Shown: positions 15,756 through 24,090 of the stretch, one piece after another
Numbering within the stretch: position 1 is the first letter of the stretch
Layout of the letters: each line of letters starts with the position of its first letter
Origin: Balneolales bacterium
GTDB taxonomy: Bacteria; Bacteroidota; Rhodothermia; Balneolales; Natronogracilivirgulaceae
Assembly (NCBI GenBank): GCA_007120385.1
Contig: SKNT01000051.1
Coordinates: forward strand, 1-34,053
Length of the DNA: 34,053 bases
Direction of reading: 5' to 3'
The notes under the pieces: model-generated
What the model was told of the DNA's origin: nothing
The model's database searches: none
The model's input: only the letters and a program-made list of their open reading frames with translations
Translations under genes and position numbers: made by a program

Positions 15756-15852
15756 CATGAAACGAACATGACCGTCGCCCGGTCACACAGGAGCATGATT
15801 AAAATCGTCATGGACATTCTATCTGACCTTATCAATCCAAAGTTTTAAACAC
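15756..15852 (+). repeat. Leader element copy A (pairs with 31583-31680)
   Basis: About 97 bp immediately upstream of the phosphodiesterase-like ATG, strongly similar to the leader of the truncated patatin 16 kb away. From 15777 to the start codon it matches at roughly 85% with a single 1-nt indel; similarity weakens but continues back to CATGAAA at 15756. TGACCG (15769-15774) can pair with CGGTCA (15780-15785), while GGTCA (15781-15785) can instead pair with TGACC (15824-15828). The two hairpins exclude each other. CATGA and TCATG form an inner stem. Confidence 0.8.
15768..15848 (+). CDS. Candidate leader peptide A, 26 residues
   Basis: ATG at 15768 opens a 26-codon frame that stops with TAA at 15848, four bases before the next gene. 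Its start overlaps the stop of a 4-codon mini-ORF (ATG-AAA-CGA-ACA-TGA, 15757-15771) in an ATGA junction. The peptide has the blocks [14 protein letters not shown] and DLIN in common with the leader before the patatin fragment; 20 of 26 residues are identical. Substitutions show no strong third-position bias, so translation is plausible but not proven. An SD-like AGGAG (15789-15793) lies inside the frame. The role would be cis-acting control of the downstream gene. Confidence 0.45.
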   Translation: MTVARSHRSMIKIVMDILSDLINPKF

Positions 15853-17073
15853 ATGAAAAAACCAACCCTCTCCTGGATGATTCTGCTCGTAATACTGGCA
15901 ACGATGACGGCATCGCTGCCTGCACAGGATCGCAACGCCGTTGTACTCATATCCATTGATGGATTCAGGCCGGATTATTTCGAACGGACCGAAACGCCGA
16001 ATTTTGACCAGCTGATTCAGAAGGGTGTCAAGGCGGATTATCTGATACCGGTCTTCCCCACGCTTACGTTCACCAACCACTACTCCATTGTTACGGGGTT
16101 GTACCCTGAAAACCACGGGATCCTCTCCAATACGATGTACGACCCTGAATGGGATGTGACCTTCAGCCTGGGGAACAGGGAAGAGTTGGTGAAGGGGCGG
16201 TGGTATGAGGGGGAACCGCTCTGGGTGACGGCGGAAAATCAGGGTGTGCGCACCGCCTCGATGTTCTGGGTAGGCAGTGAAGCAGAAATTGCCGGTGTGC
16301 GTCCTACCCGCTGGAACGACTATGACGGCCGTCTCCCGCATGAGCAGCGAATCGACTCGGTCATTACCTGGCTGTCGCTGGAGGATGAGACCCGTCCGCA
16401 TTTCATCACGCTCTATTTCAGCCGCCTGGACTCCCAGGGGCACCGGCACGGCCCGGAGAGCGAAGAGGTCACCCTCGCCATTGCCGACATGGACCGGGAC
16501 ATCGGGTATTTCATTGACGAGCTTGAGCGTACCGGCCTCAGGGAATCGACGAACCTCATAATTGTATCCGATCACGGCATGGCGGCGCCCAGCGACGACA
16601 AAGTGATATTTCTGGATGAGATCATCGACCTGGACGATGTAAGGGTAGTGGGATGGGGCCCGGTGGCCATGATCCGTCCCGGGCAAGGGAAACGTGAATC
16701 CGTCTTCAACCTGCTCAAGGAAGCCGAGGACAGCTACCGCGTCTATTACAGAGACGAGCTGCCAGAGGCATACCGCATCGGCAATCACCGGCGGACGCCG
16801 GAAATTATCATGGTGGCCGACCTGCCCTGGTCCATTACCAGCCGGTCTCATTTTGAACGCCGGGGTCTGCTGGCCGGAAATCACGGTTGGGACCACCGCG
16901 AACCGGAGATGAGGACTATTTTCCTGGCGCAGGGACCCGATTTCCATGAAGGGAAAAAAGTCGGGCCATTTGAACTTGTGCACATATACGAGCTGATCTG
17001 CCACATTCTGGATCTGGAACCGGCACCCAACGACGGATCGCTTAAAGAAGTGGAGCATCTGATAAGGGAATGA
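15853..17073 (+). CDS. Secreted alkaline-phosphatase-fold nucleotide pyrophosphatase/phosphodiesterase
   Basis: A 406-residue exported enzyme of the NPP (ectonucleotide pyrophosphatase/phosphodiesterase) family. A signal peptide covers about residues 1-25. Metal and catalytic residues are present: Asp36 in LISIDGFRPDYF, the nucleophile Thr72 in FPTLTFTNHYSIVTGLYPENHG, a zinc-site block in SRLDSQGHRHGPES, SDHGM, and the late His in GNHGWDHREPEM. The family cleaves phosphodiester or pyrophosphate bonds in nucleotides or lipids outside the cytoplasm. Substrate is unknown. The start codon has no SD and sits four bases after the leader-peptide stop, so translational coupling to the leader is likely. 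Length is typical of bacterial members. Confidence 0.92.
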   Translation: MKKPTLSWMILLVILATMTASLPAQDRNAVVLISIDGFRPDYFERTETPNFDQLIQKGVKADYLIPVFPTLTFTNHYSIVTGLYPENHGILSNTMYDPEWDVTFSLGNREELVKGRWYEGEPLWVTAENQGVRTASMFWVGSEAEIAGVRPTRWNDYDGRLPHEQRIDSVITWLSLEDETRPHFITLYFSRLDSQGHRHGPESEEVTLAIADMDRDIGYFIDELERTGLRESTNLIIVSDHGMAAPSDDKVIFLDEIIDLDDVRVVGWGPVAMIRPGQGKRESVFNLLKEAEDSYRVYYRDELPEAYRIGNHRRTPEIIMVADLPWSITSRSHFERRGLLAGNHGWDHREPEMRTIFLAQGPDFHEGKKVGPFELVHIYELICHILDLEPAPNDGSLKEVEHLIRE

Positions 17074-17211
17074 GTCAGGCAAGCAGGAGCCGGGTCGCCT
17101 TCATGAAACACAGTCAGGTTGCTGGGCAAGGTCACACCCGCAGCGACATGGTGTCTGATAATGAACCCTGAGATGGTTTAGGAAGGGCTTTTTCGACCCT
17201 ATTTGGATTGA

Positions 17212-17231
17212 ATCTGAGTTATTTTTCAGAT
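17212..17231. repeat. Inverted repeat in the ferredoxin upstream region
   Basis: ATCTGA and TCAGAT separated by eight bases (GTTATTTT), about 100 bp upstream of the ferredoxin start. It could be an operator or a small RNA hairpin. The loop contains a T-run, so it is not a normal terminator. Confidence 0.35.
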
Positions 17232-17248
17232 AATTTGATCCGTAATTC

Positions 17249-17265
17249 AGGAGGTACACATGTAA
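17249..17265 (+). promoter_or_regulatory. Perfect SD followed by an ATG-TAA start-stop element
   Basis: AGGAGGT (17249-17255) is followed four bases later by ATG (17260-17262) and immediately by TAA (17263-17265). It lies 62 bases before the ferredoxin ATG. No other start codon sits at a usable distance from this SD. A ribosome bound here would start and stop at once, which could control the transcript. Confidence 0.5.
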
Positions 17266-17327
17266 TCTGTAATTTTAATCGAAGTTGCACATCAAACGAA
17301 ATTAGTAACCAAGCCAGGAATAAAAGC

Positions 17328-17657
17328 ATGACATACGTAGTAGCCGAACCCTGTATCAATTGCAAATACACGGACTGTGTTGCCGTTTGTCCGGTAGACG
17401 CTTTCCGTGAAGGACCCAACTTTCTTGTAATCCATCCCGATGACTGTATTGATTGCGACGCCTGCGTAGCCGAGTGTCCGGTCGAGGCCATCTTCCCGGA
17501 TGATGAAGTGCCTGAAAAATGGGAAAACTATATCGAACTGAACGAGCGCCTCGCCGAACTTTGGGGCGATGCGGTCATCAACGAGTCGAAAGACCCGCTG
17601 CCCGATGCAGATGAATGGGCAGAGAAGGAAAAAACTCCTGACATGATCAAGGAATAA
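17328..17657 (+). CDS. fdxA: 7Fe ferredoxin of the FdxA type
   Basis: A 109-residue low-potential electron carrier very close to Azotobacter-type ferredoxin I. The cysteines are Cys9, Cys12, Cys17 and Cys21 in [18 protein letters not shown], and four more in [17 protein letters not shown]. These bind one [3Fe-4S] and one [4Fe-4S] cluster. The family's C-terminal extension is present ([25 protein letters not shown]). The free cysteine found after VCPVD in Azotobacter is Ala25 here. An upstream in-frame extension of 40 codons exists, but ATG at 17328, with AGGA nine bases before it, gives the normal length. Partners are not encoded nearby. Confidence 0.95.
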   Translation: MTYVVAEPCINCKYTDCVAVCPVDAFREGPNFLVIHPDDCIDCDACVAECPVEAIFPDDEVPEKWENYIELNERLAELWGDAVINESKDPLPDADEWAEKEKTPDMIKE

Positions 17658-17703
17658 TGATCATCCACAGACAGGGACACTGACCATACTGACAGGAAAA
17701 ATA

Positions 17704-18588
17704 GTGGAAAATTCCGGTTACGTGTCGGGTCACACATCTTCAAAGCGCTTTGTCCTCCGGGGCAAGGCGCTTTCTGTTTCTGCCCCGGCCATCATGGGGG
17801 TGCTGAATGTAACGCCGGATTCATTTTCTGACGGGGGCGAGGTGCGGGATGTCGAATCGGCGCTGAAACGAGTGGCACAGATGGTGGAATCCGGGGCGGA
17901 TCTGATTGATGTGGGGGGAGAGTCCACTCGGCCGGGATCGGATCCGGTCACTCCGGAAGAGGAGTTGCGGCGAGTGATACCTGTACTGGAGAAGGCCTTG
18001 CCGGCGTTTCCACGAACGATGTTCTCCATTGACACGACCAAATACGAAGTGGCCAGTCAGGCCCTGGAGTGTGGTGTCCACATGGTCAATGATGTGAGCG
18101 GGCTGCAGAACTCGCCCGCACTTGCGGAGCTCTGTGCCGGACACCGTGCGGCACTGGTGATCATGCACAGCCGGGGGGCGCCCAAGACCATGCAGCAGAA
18201 TCCCGAATATGTGGATGCCGTATCCGAAATAGCGGCATTCCTGAAAGTCAAGGCAGAACAGGCGGCCAGGGCAGGAGTGGAGCAGGTCATTATAGATCCC
18301 GGGATCGGTTTCGGCAAAACACTGCAGCACAACCTTCAGATTATCGCACGCCTCCGGGAGATATGCCGCCTGGGCTATCCGGTGCTTGTCGGGGCCTCAC
18401 GCAAGTCCATGATCGGAAAACTGCTGGCGGATGAGCATGGCGACCGTCCGGTCAACAAACGACTTGCCGGAACGCTTGCGCTTCATTATCATGCACTGAT
18501 GCAAGGTGCTGCTATCCTCCGTGTGCACGATGTTCGCGAGGCACGGGATTCCCTCGAAGTTTTTAAGGCGCTTTCTTCCGTTTTGTAA
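17704..18588 (+). CDS. folP: Dihydropteroate synthase
   Basis: A 294-residue cytoplasmic enzyme of folate synthesis that joins p-aminobenzoate to the pterin pyrophosphate. Residues 31-45 read MGVLNVTPDSFSDGG. DVGGESTRPGSDPV, MFSIDTTKYEVA, VNDVSGL and LVGASRKSMIG are the other pterin- and sulfonamide-site blocks. TIM-barrel length is normal, with a slightly long N-terminus. It starts with GTG at 17704, six bases after AGGA. It lies directly before cdaA, an order common in Bacteroidota. A short hairpin (CCGTT/AACGG) surrounds the stop codon. Confidence 0.95.
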   Translation: MENSGYVSGHTSSKRFVLRGKALSVSAPAIMGVLNVTPDSFSDGGEVRDVESALKRVAQMVESGADLIDVGGESTRPGSDPVTPEEELRRVIPVLEKALPAFPRTMFSIDTTKYEVASQALECGVHMVNDVSGLQNSPALAELCAGHRAALVIMHSRGAPKTMQQNPEYVDAVSEIAAFLKVKAEQAARAGVEQVIIDPGIGFGKTLQHNLQIIARLREICRLGYPVLVGASRKSMIGKLLADEHGDRPVNKRLAGTLALHYHALMQGAAILRVHDVREARDSLEVFKALSSVL

Positions 18589-18599
18589 CGGGAACGGTG

Positions 18600-18606
18600 T
18601 ATCTTG
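18600..18606 (+). promoter_or_regulatory. TATCTTG promoter-like motif before cdaA
   Basis: TATCTTG lies 48 bp before the cdaA start, in the 65-bp gap after folP. It would allow transcription of cdaA independent of folP. Motif evidence only. Confidence 0.3.
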
Positions 18607-18653
18607 GAGCAGATGGCATTGCTTACCCCTAACTGAAAGCAGGTCGAAACAAG

Positions 18654-19475
18654 TTGGAGATCTTACCGCTCGGATTTCTGGAATTTGGTCTGAAAGACCT
18701 TATCGAGACGCTCATCATAGCGTGTGTTATCCTGTTGCTCTACCGCTGGATACGGGGCTCCTTCGCCGTGCCGGTAGTAATCGGCCTGCTGATTGTCTTT
18801 ATCGTGAATGCGGTTGTCAGCCTGTTCGGATTGTCGACCATCAACTGGGTGCTGAGACGGCTTCTGGATGTCGGTATCCTGGCCGTTATCATCATTTTCC
18901 AGCCGGAAATCCGCAAACTGCTCTACAATATCGGACAGAATACCTCGCTCTACAAGTTCTTTGACCGGGGTGGATCCTTTTCCGTGATTGACGAGGTTGT
19001 GGAGGCCGTGAAGACACTGTCGCGAACCAGGACCGGGGCGCTTGTTGTTTTTTCAAAAGGCTCTCCGCTTAATGATTTGGTGGACAAGGGTGTGGAACTT
19101 GATGCCCGCGTAAGCAATGAGCTGCTGCTTACCATATTCAACCGGGAAGCCGCACTGCATGATGGAGCTGTGATCATTCGTGACAACAAGATCGTGGCCG
19201 CCAGTGCCTATCTTCCGATAAGCCAGAATCCCAATATTTCTTCGGTATTTGGCACTCGGCACCGGGCGGCGCTTGGTATAAGTGAGGTGAATGACGTACT
19301 GGTTGTGGTTGTTTCAGAAGAGACTGGCAGGATCTCCATAGCACATAACGGGGCGCTTACCAGTGGTCTTACCATCCAGAAGCTGCGATATGAGATGCAG
19401 AAACACCTCGGGGATGTCAAGGGCACTGATGCGGAACTTACCAGCTTCCGGCAGTCCGAACTGGAGGGCAGCTGA
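18654..19475 (+). CDS. cdaA: Diadenylate cyclase, CdaA type
   Basis: A 273-residue membrane enzyme that makes the second messenger cyclic di-AMP from two ATP. Three N-terminal transmembrane helices (about residues 15-33, 38-58 and 68-84) precede the DAC domain. The catalytic motifs are DGA at 170-172 (ALHDGAVII) and RHR at 202-204 ([12 protein letters not shown]). This is the CdaA/DacA architecture. It starts with TTG at 18654, with AGG ten bases upstream; no better start is visible. Cyclic di-AMP controls potassium and osmolyte uptake and wall homeostasis in many bacteria, fitting an osmotically stressed host. No CdaR regulator gene is adjacent. Confidence 0.95.
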   Translation: MEILPLGFLEFGLKDLIETLIIACVILLLYRWIRGSFAVPVVIGLLIVFIVNAVVSLFGLSTINWVLRRLLDVGILAVIIIFQPEIRKLLYNIGQNTSLYKFFDRGGSFSVIDEVVEAVKTLSRTRTGALVVFSKGSPLNDLVDKGVELDARVSNELLLTIFNREAALHDGAVIIRDNKIVAASAYLPISQNPNISSVFGTRHRAALGISEVNDVLVVVVSEETGRISIAHNGALTSGLTIQKLRYEMQKHLGDVKGTDAELTSFRQSELEGS

Positions 19476-19536
19476 GCCCGTTATCCCCGGCCAACCGCTG
19501 GCATGCCTGCCCGGACAACAAACCGGAGCCATGCTT

Positions 19537-21621
19537 ATGAAACCAACGCACATACAGACACTGTACACGCTCCAGGACCTTGTCACCCGCGGCTTCAGGG
19601 AGTCCCGGCCGGGAGAGTTCCCATACCGGCGCGGACCCTATGCGAGCATGTATACGCAGCGGCCGTGGACCATCCGGCAGTATGCCGGATTTTCAACGGC
19701 AGAAGAGACCAATGCCTTTTACCACAAAGCGCTTGCATCGGGGCAGAAAGGGCTGAGCGTCGCTTTTGACCTGGCAACACACCGCGGCTTCGACTCGGAC
19801 CATCCGGGCGTGGAGGGCGATGTGGGCATGGCCGGCGTTGCCATTGACAGCGTCGAGGATATGAAGCGCCTGTTCCGGGGAATTCCGCTGGACAAGGTGT
19901 CGGTTTCCATGACAATGAACGGTGCCGTGCTGCCGGTGCTGGCCTGTTTCGTGGTTGCCGCAGAGGAGCAGGGCTTGCAGCCGGAGACGTTAACCGGAAC
20001 CATACAGAATGACATCCTCAAGGAATTCATGGTCCGCAATACCTATATTTATCCGCCTGCGCCATCCATGTTGATCGTGTCGGACATCATGGCCTGGACC
20101 CACAAGCATATGCCGCGTTTCCACTCCATATCGGTGTCGGGTTATCACATGCAGGAAGCCGGAGCCACCCCCGTGCAGGAACTGGCATTCACCATCGCCA
20201 ACGGACTGGCCTATCTGGATGCGGCACGGCAAGCCGGACTTGGCGTGGATGACGCAGCTCCGCGCTTCTCCTTTTTCTTTGGCATCGGAATGGATTTCCT
20301 TACCGAAATTGCCAAGCTCCGGGCGGCACGTGAACTTTGGGCAACGCTGGTCCGGGAGCGGTTCCAACCCGGCAACGAAAAATCGTTGCTACTTCGAATG
20401 CATTGTCAAACATCGGGTTGGAGTCTGACAGCTCAGGATCCTTTGAACAATGTGGTACGCACTACTATCGAAGCGCTGGCGGGGGTTCTGGGCGGGACGC
20501 AGTCCCTGCACACCAACTCCTATGACGAGGCGCTATCGCTGCCGACCGATACGGCGGCGCGTATTGCGCGCAACACCCAGCTCATCCTTCAGGAAGAAAC
20601 CGGGCTGTGTCGCACGATAGATCCGCTGGCCGGCTCGTATGCGGTCGAGTCACTGACAGCCGACCTGATAGACGAAGCCCTCAAACTCATCCGGGAAGTG
20701 GATGGCATGGGCGGGATGATGCGGGCCATTGAGGCGGGCATGCCGCAGCGAAAGATCCAGGAGTCGGCAGCCGCCCGTCAGGCCGTCATTGACAGCGGCG
20801 AGGAGACGTTGGTGGGCGTAAATGCCTTCATCAGCGAAGAGGCAGGAAGTGTGGAAGTCTTTGATGTGGATAACCGCAAAGTGCGTGAGCATCAGATTCG
20901 CGAACTGGAGCGGGTCCGCTCGCAGCGGGATCCGGCTGCGGTGGAGAACTCGCTGCTCCGGCTTGAAGAGACTGCCGGACGCATTTCCGGGGAGAACCAC
21001 GGGCTGCAGGAGAAAAATCTGCTGCAGCTCATGGTGGATGCGGCCCGTCAAAGGGCTACGGTCGGAGAGATGACGGCGGCGCTTGAGCGTGTCTGGGGTC
21101 GCCACCGGACCGATTCCGTGCCGGTGACCGGAGTGTACCGCACAACTTACAAGGACAAGGCATTGCTTATGGAAATTGTGAAGGAAGTGGAGGAGTTTGC
21201 CCGGAAAGAAGGCCGCCGGCCCCGCATCCTGGTGGTGAAACTGGGCCAGGACGGACACGACCGCGGAGCGCGCATTGTGGCGGCTGCATTTGCGGATATC
21301 GGGTTTGACGTGGACCTGGGACCGTTGTTCCTGACACCGGCGGAAGCGGCCCGCCAGGCCATAGAGAACGATGTGCACATGGTGGGAGTGTCGACGCTGG
21401 CCGGTGCGCATAAAACATTGATTCCACAATTGATATCGGAACTGAAACAGGCGGGTGCCGGTGATATTGCCGTTGTTGCCGGCGGCGTGATTCCGGAAAA
21501 AGATGCGTTGTGGCTGAAGGATAACGGGGTTCTGGAGGTTTTTGGACCCGGAACAAAGATTCCTGAGGCGGCGCGCAAAGTGCTGCGCCATCTTTCAACC
21601 CCCAGCAAACAGAATGAATAG
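19537..21621 (+). CDS. Methylmalonyl-CoA mutase, large subunit type
   Basis: A 694-residue B12-dependent mutase that interconverts (R)-methylmalonyl-CoA and succinyl-CoA. The TIM-barrel domain has [38 protein letters not shown] and [21 protein letters not shown]. Tyr49 and Arg167 match the residues that separate this enzyme from isobutyryl-CoA mutase, and Tyr203-His204 are also present. The C-terminal cobalamin domain has DGHDRG with axial ligand His574, and GVSTLAGAH. Start choice: ATG at 19537, eight bases after GGAG; ATG at 19531 is too close. No small subunit gene is adjacent. It abuts meaB with no gap, forming an operon for propionate, odd-chain or branched-chain carbon flow. Confidence 0.94.
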   Translation: MKPTHIQTLYTLQDLVTRGFRESRPGEFPYRRGPYASMYTQRPWTIRQYAGFSTAEETNAFYHKALASGQKGLSVAFDLATHRGFDSDHPGVEGDVGMAGVAIDSVEDMKRLFRGIPLDKVSVSMTMNGAVLPVLACFVVAAEEQGLQPETLTGTIQNDILKEFMVRNTYIYPPAPSMLIVSDIMAWTHKHMPRFHSISVSGYHMQEAGATPVQELAFTIANGLAYLDAARQAGLGVDDAAPRFSFFFGIGMDFLTEIAKLRAARELWATLVRERFQPGNEKSLLLRMHCQTSGWSLTAQDPLNNVVRTTIEALAGVLGGTQSLHTNSYDEALSLPTDTAARIARNTQLILQEETGLCRTIDPLAGSYAVESLTADLIDEALKLIREVDGMGGMMRAIEAGMPQRKIQESAAARQAVIDSGEETLVGVNAFISEEAGSVEVFDVDNRKVREHQIRELERVRSQRDPAAVENSLLRLEETAGRISGENHGLQEKNLLQLMVDAARQRATVGEMTAALERVWGRHRTDSVPVTGVYRTTYKDKALLMEIVKEVEEFARKEGRRPRILVVKLGQDGHDRGARIVAAAFADIGFDVDLGPLFLTPAEAARQAIENDVHMVGVSTLAGAHKTLIPQLISELKQAGAGDIAVVAGGVIPEKDALWLKDNGVLEVFGPGTKIPEAARKVLRHLSTPSKQNE

Positions 21622-22653
21622 ATGAGCAGGTCAGACGTGTATGATGCGGGTAATCTGGATTCATGGGCCGATTCGATCCGTTCGGGAAGCCGCCGGGACC
21701 TGGCCCGTGCCATTACGCTGGTGGAAAGCAGCCGCATCGAGGATCTGGAGCCGGCCCAGGAGCTGCTTGAGCGGCTGATCCCGGACAGTGGCGGCGCCGT
21801 GCGCATTGGTATCAGCGGAATGCCCGGTGCCGGTAAAAGCACGTTTATTGAAATACTGGGCCAGGTGCTGGTGGATGCGGGGCACAAAGTGGCAGTTCTG
21901 GCCGTAGACCCCAGCAGTCCGGTATCCGGCGGAAGCATTCTGGGCGATAAAACCCGGATGGCGACGCTGTCCCGGATGGATGCGGCGTTTGTCCGGCCTT
22001 CTCCCGCTGGACGAACTCCGGGCGGTGTGGCGCGCAAGACCCGGGAAACGATGCTGATAGCGGAATCAGCCGGATACGACGTGGTGCTGGTCGAGACGGT
22101 TGGAGTAGGTCAGGCCGAGTGGAGGGTCAGCAGCATGGTTGATCTGTTTGCCGTAATGCTGCTGCCCGATGCGGGAGATGTGCTTCAGGGTATCAAGCGC
22201 GGCATCATGGAGCTGTCGGATGTTATCCTTGTAAACAAGGCAGACGGGCCGCGGAGAGAATCGGCGGCACAAGCGGTTCAGCAGTACCGGAGCGCTCTGG
22301 AGATAACAGGCGGTGAGCAATCCGGCATCATAATCCGTGCCTGCAGCGCGCATGAAAGGAGTTCGGTAACGGCATGCTGGCAGGATATGACCGAGTCGCT
22401 GGACGCCAGAAGGAAGGATTCCCGGTTTGAGCAAAGGCGCCGCTCACAGTTGCGGCAGTGGATCCGCTCGGTGGCCGAAGATTCCCTGCTTCAGCTCCTG
22501 CAGGAAGACCGGAAGCTGTCCGCGCTGCTGGATGGCCTGGAGAAAGAGGCGAGTGAAGGAAAAACGACCCCGCTCCGCGCCGGACTGGTTTATCGCAACC
22601 GGGTGATGACCGAAATTGCAGGCAGGGATGCCGCCAGTGGAGTACCCCTGTAA
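21622..22653 (+). CDS. meaB: MeaB-type GTPase chaperone of methylmalonyl-CoA mutase
   Basis: A 343-residue P-loop GTPase of the MeaB/ArgK (G3E) family. It gates cobalamin loading and protects the mutase. The Walker A motif GMPGAGKST is at 66-74, followed by AVDPSSPVSGGSILGDKTRM, VETVGVGQAEW and NKAD. The switch region normally reading GVGQSE-x-x-V is GVGQAEWRV here, a mild variation. The ATG immediately follows the mutase TAG, so translation is coupled. Length is typical. A GTPase next to the mutase confirms the assignment over the older ArgK transport name. Confidence 0.94.
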   Translation: MSRSDVYDAGNLDSWADSIRSGSRRDLARAITLVESSRIEDLEPAQELLERLIPDSGGAVRIGISGMPGAGKSTFIEILGQVLVDAGHKVAVLAVDPSSPVSGGSILGDKTRMATLSRMDAAFVRPSPAGRTPGGVARKTRETMLIAESAGYDVVLVETVGVGQAEWRVSSMVDLFAVMLLPDAGDVLQGIKRGIMELSDVILVNKADGPRRESAAQAVQQYRSALEITGGEQSGIIIRACSAHERSSVTACWQDMTESLDARRKDSRFEQRRRSQLRQWIRSVAEDSLLQLLQEDRKLSALLDGLEKEASEGKTTPLRAGLVYRNRVMTEIAGRDAASGVPL

Positions 22654-22825
22654 TTATTTCATAAAAAATGACACAGACGGGAACGATTTACCCTTCTTTC
22701 GGGCTTCACTAAGTGATAGAGTACGTCTATCTCCCGGATTTTGCCCGTAAATTACCCCGTTCATGCCGGGCAGAAATAAATTTAGTTCATTGTTACACAG
22801 TACTTTACAAATAGATTCAGTTGTC

Positions 22826-24079
22826 ATGGATATATTGGAAGCAATGCGCGTGGTTCGCGCCCACGCCAAGGATGAAGATTCAGCAGATGCACTCAAAGAT
22901 CTTTTGGAAAAAATTATTGACGAGCGAGACTCTGCAAGGAAAGAGCTGAAACTTCTCGAAGCAGCCATTCGCAACGACTACGACTCCATTCTGATCACCG
23001 AACTCGACCTTGACAGTCCCGGCCCCAAAATCGTCTATGTCAACGAGGGTTTTGAGAAAATGACCGGGTACGCAAAAGAGGAAGTGATCGGCAAGACCCC
23101 GAGGATTCTACAAGGTCCCAAAACCGACCGTGCGACACTCGATCGGCTCCGGGAATCGCTTATTGAAGGCAAGGCATTTTTCGGACAGACGGTGAACTAC
23201 CGCAAAGACGGCTCCGAGTTCATCAACCAGTGGGATATCCATCCGCTGGTGGATGAGGACGGAAAGATCACCCACTGGGTCTCCTACCAGCACGATATCA
23301 CCGAACGCAAGCGCGTGGAACAATCGCTGGTTGACAGCAAGGTTGAGATGGATGATTTCTATGAAACATCCAAAAGGACCATTCTTGATGTTGCAGAAGA
23401 CGGATCCATCCGGTTTGCCAACAAGTCGTTGCAGGAGCTGATCGGTTACGAGAAAGAGGAGCTTCAGAAAATGAAGTTCTGGGAAATCATGCCGGAAAAG
23501 CACGGCAATATCCTCAAGGAGCGGTTCCAGGAACTCTGGAAAGAGGATTTCAAGACACAGCCAGATTACCGGTTCATTTTTCAGCATAAAAGCGGTCTTC
23601 CGGTGCAGGTAGAGGCCTCCATCCAGCCGCTGGAGCTGAAAACCGAGAAGGTGATGCGCACCGAGGTGAGCAATATTTCACTGCGCAAGAAGGTCCTCAA
23701 GACGCTTTATCAGCGCAACCAGGATTTCAACCGGATTTTCAACACCAAGAGTGATTTCAAATACGGCCTCAGCTTCAATGACAAGGGTGAGCCGGAGTTC
23801 CGCTGGATATCAGCGGATGTGAAGAACATTACCGGCTACTCGGTGGAGGAGTGCGAAGGCCATGAAGGCTGGAAGCGGCTTGTTCATCCTGATGACCGGG
23901 AGAAGGCTCTGGGTCACCTGAAGAAAGTTGCCGGAGGAAGATCCATGTGCATGGATTATCGCATTGTTGACAAGCAGGGCAATGAGATTCCTGTCATGGA
24001 TTATGCCAAAACGGTGGATTTGCAGACCTTTGATATAAAGGGTGCCGTTGCCCTCGTGAAGCAGTCGCAGGAAGATTAG
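22826..24079 (+). CDS. Three-PAS-domain protein without an output domain
   Basis: A 417-residue cytoplasmic protein. A helical start (MDILEAMRVVRAHAKDED) and coiled coil lead into PAS1. PAS1 resembles LOV domains (VNEGFEKMTGYAKEEVIGKTPRILQGPKTD), but the flavin-binding Cys of NCRFLQ is Pro (TPRILQ). It ends with the PAC motif ISLV-like DITERKRVEQSL. PAS2 is about residues 175-290 and PAS3 about 310-415 (ITGYSVEECEGHEGWKRLVHPDD). No histidine kinase, GGDEF or other effector follows. The ATG at 22826 is preferred over one 21 codons upstream (22763); neither has an SD. It is probably a sensor that acts through protein contacts. Its stop is 11 bp from the stop of the converging gene. Confidence 0.85.
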   Translation: MDILEAMRVVRAHAKDEDSADALKDLLEKIIDERDSARKELKLLEAAIRNDYDSILITELDLDSPGPKIVYVNEGFEKMTGYAKEEVIGKTPRILQGPKTDRATLDRLRESLIEGKAFFGQTVNYRKDGSEFINQWDIHPLVDEDGKITHWVSYQHDITERKRVEQSLVDSKVEMDDFYETSKRTILDVAEDGSIRFANKSLQELIGYEKEELQKMKFWEIMPEKHGNILKERFQELWKEDFKTQPDYRFIFQHKSGLPVQVEASIQPLELKTEKVMRTEVSNISLRKKVLKTLYQRNQDFNRIFNTKSDFKYGLSFNDKGEPEFRWISADVKNITGYSVEECEGHEGWKRLVHPDDREKALGHLKKVAGGRSMCMDYRIVDKQGNEIPVMDYAKTVDLQTFDIKGAVALVKQSQED

Positions 24080-24090
24080 CAGCGAATCAG

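Larger units (their letters stand above)
15460..15852. other. Intergenic region of 393 bp: divergent promoters and leader element
   Basis: No conventional gene. The left part holds a likely minus-strand promoter for the outer-membrane protein (15583-15613). The right part holds a TATCTTG motif (15703-15709) and copy A of the coupled leader (15756-15852). I see nothing clear at 15614-15700. Confidence 0.6.

Noticed and set aside
17104-17172. A 22-codon frame upstream of the ferredoxin with ATGAAAC and GGTCACAC, like the leader repeat.
   Set aside because: Only short words match. The GGTCACAC lies in a different frame from leaders A and B, and the peptide resembles them only in a few residues. 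Treated as coincidence.
22811-22845. GTC-ATG-GAT-ATA-TTG before the PAS protein resembles the leader-peptide block VMDIL.
   Set aside because: The match is five residues, with no surrounding repeat or hairpin.
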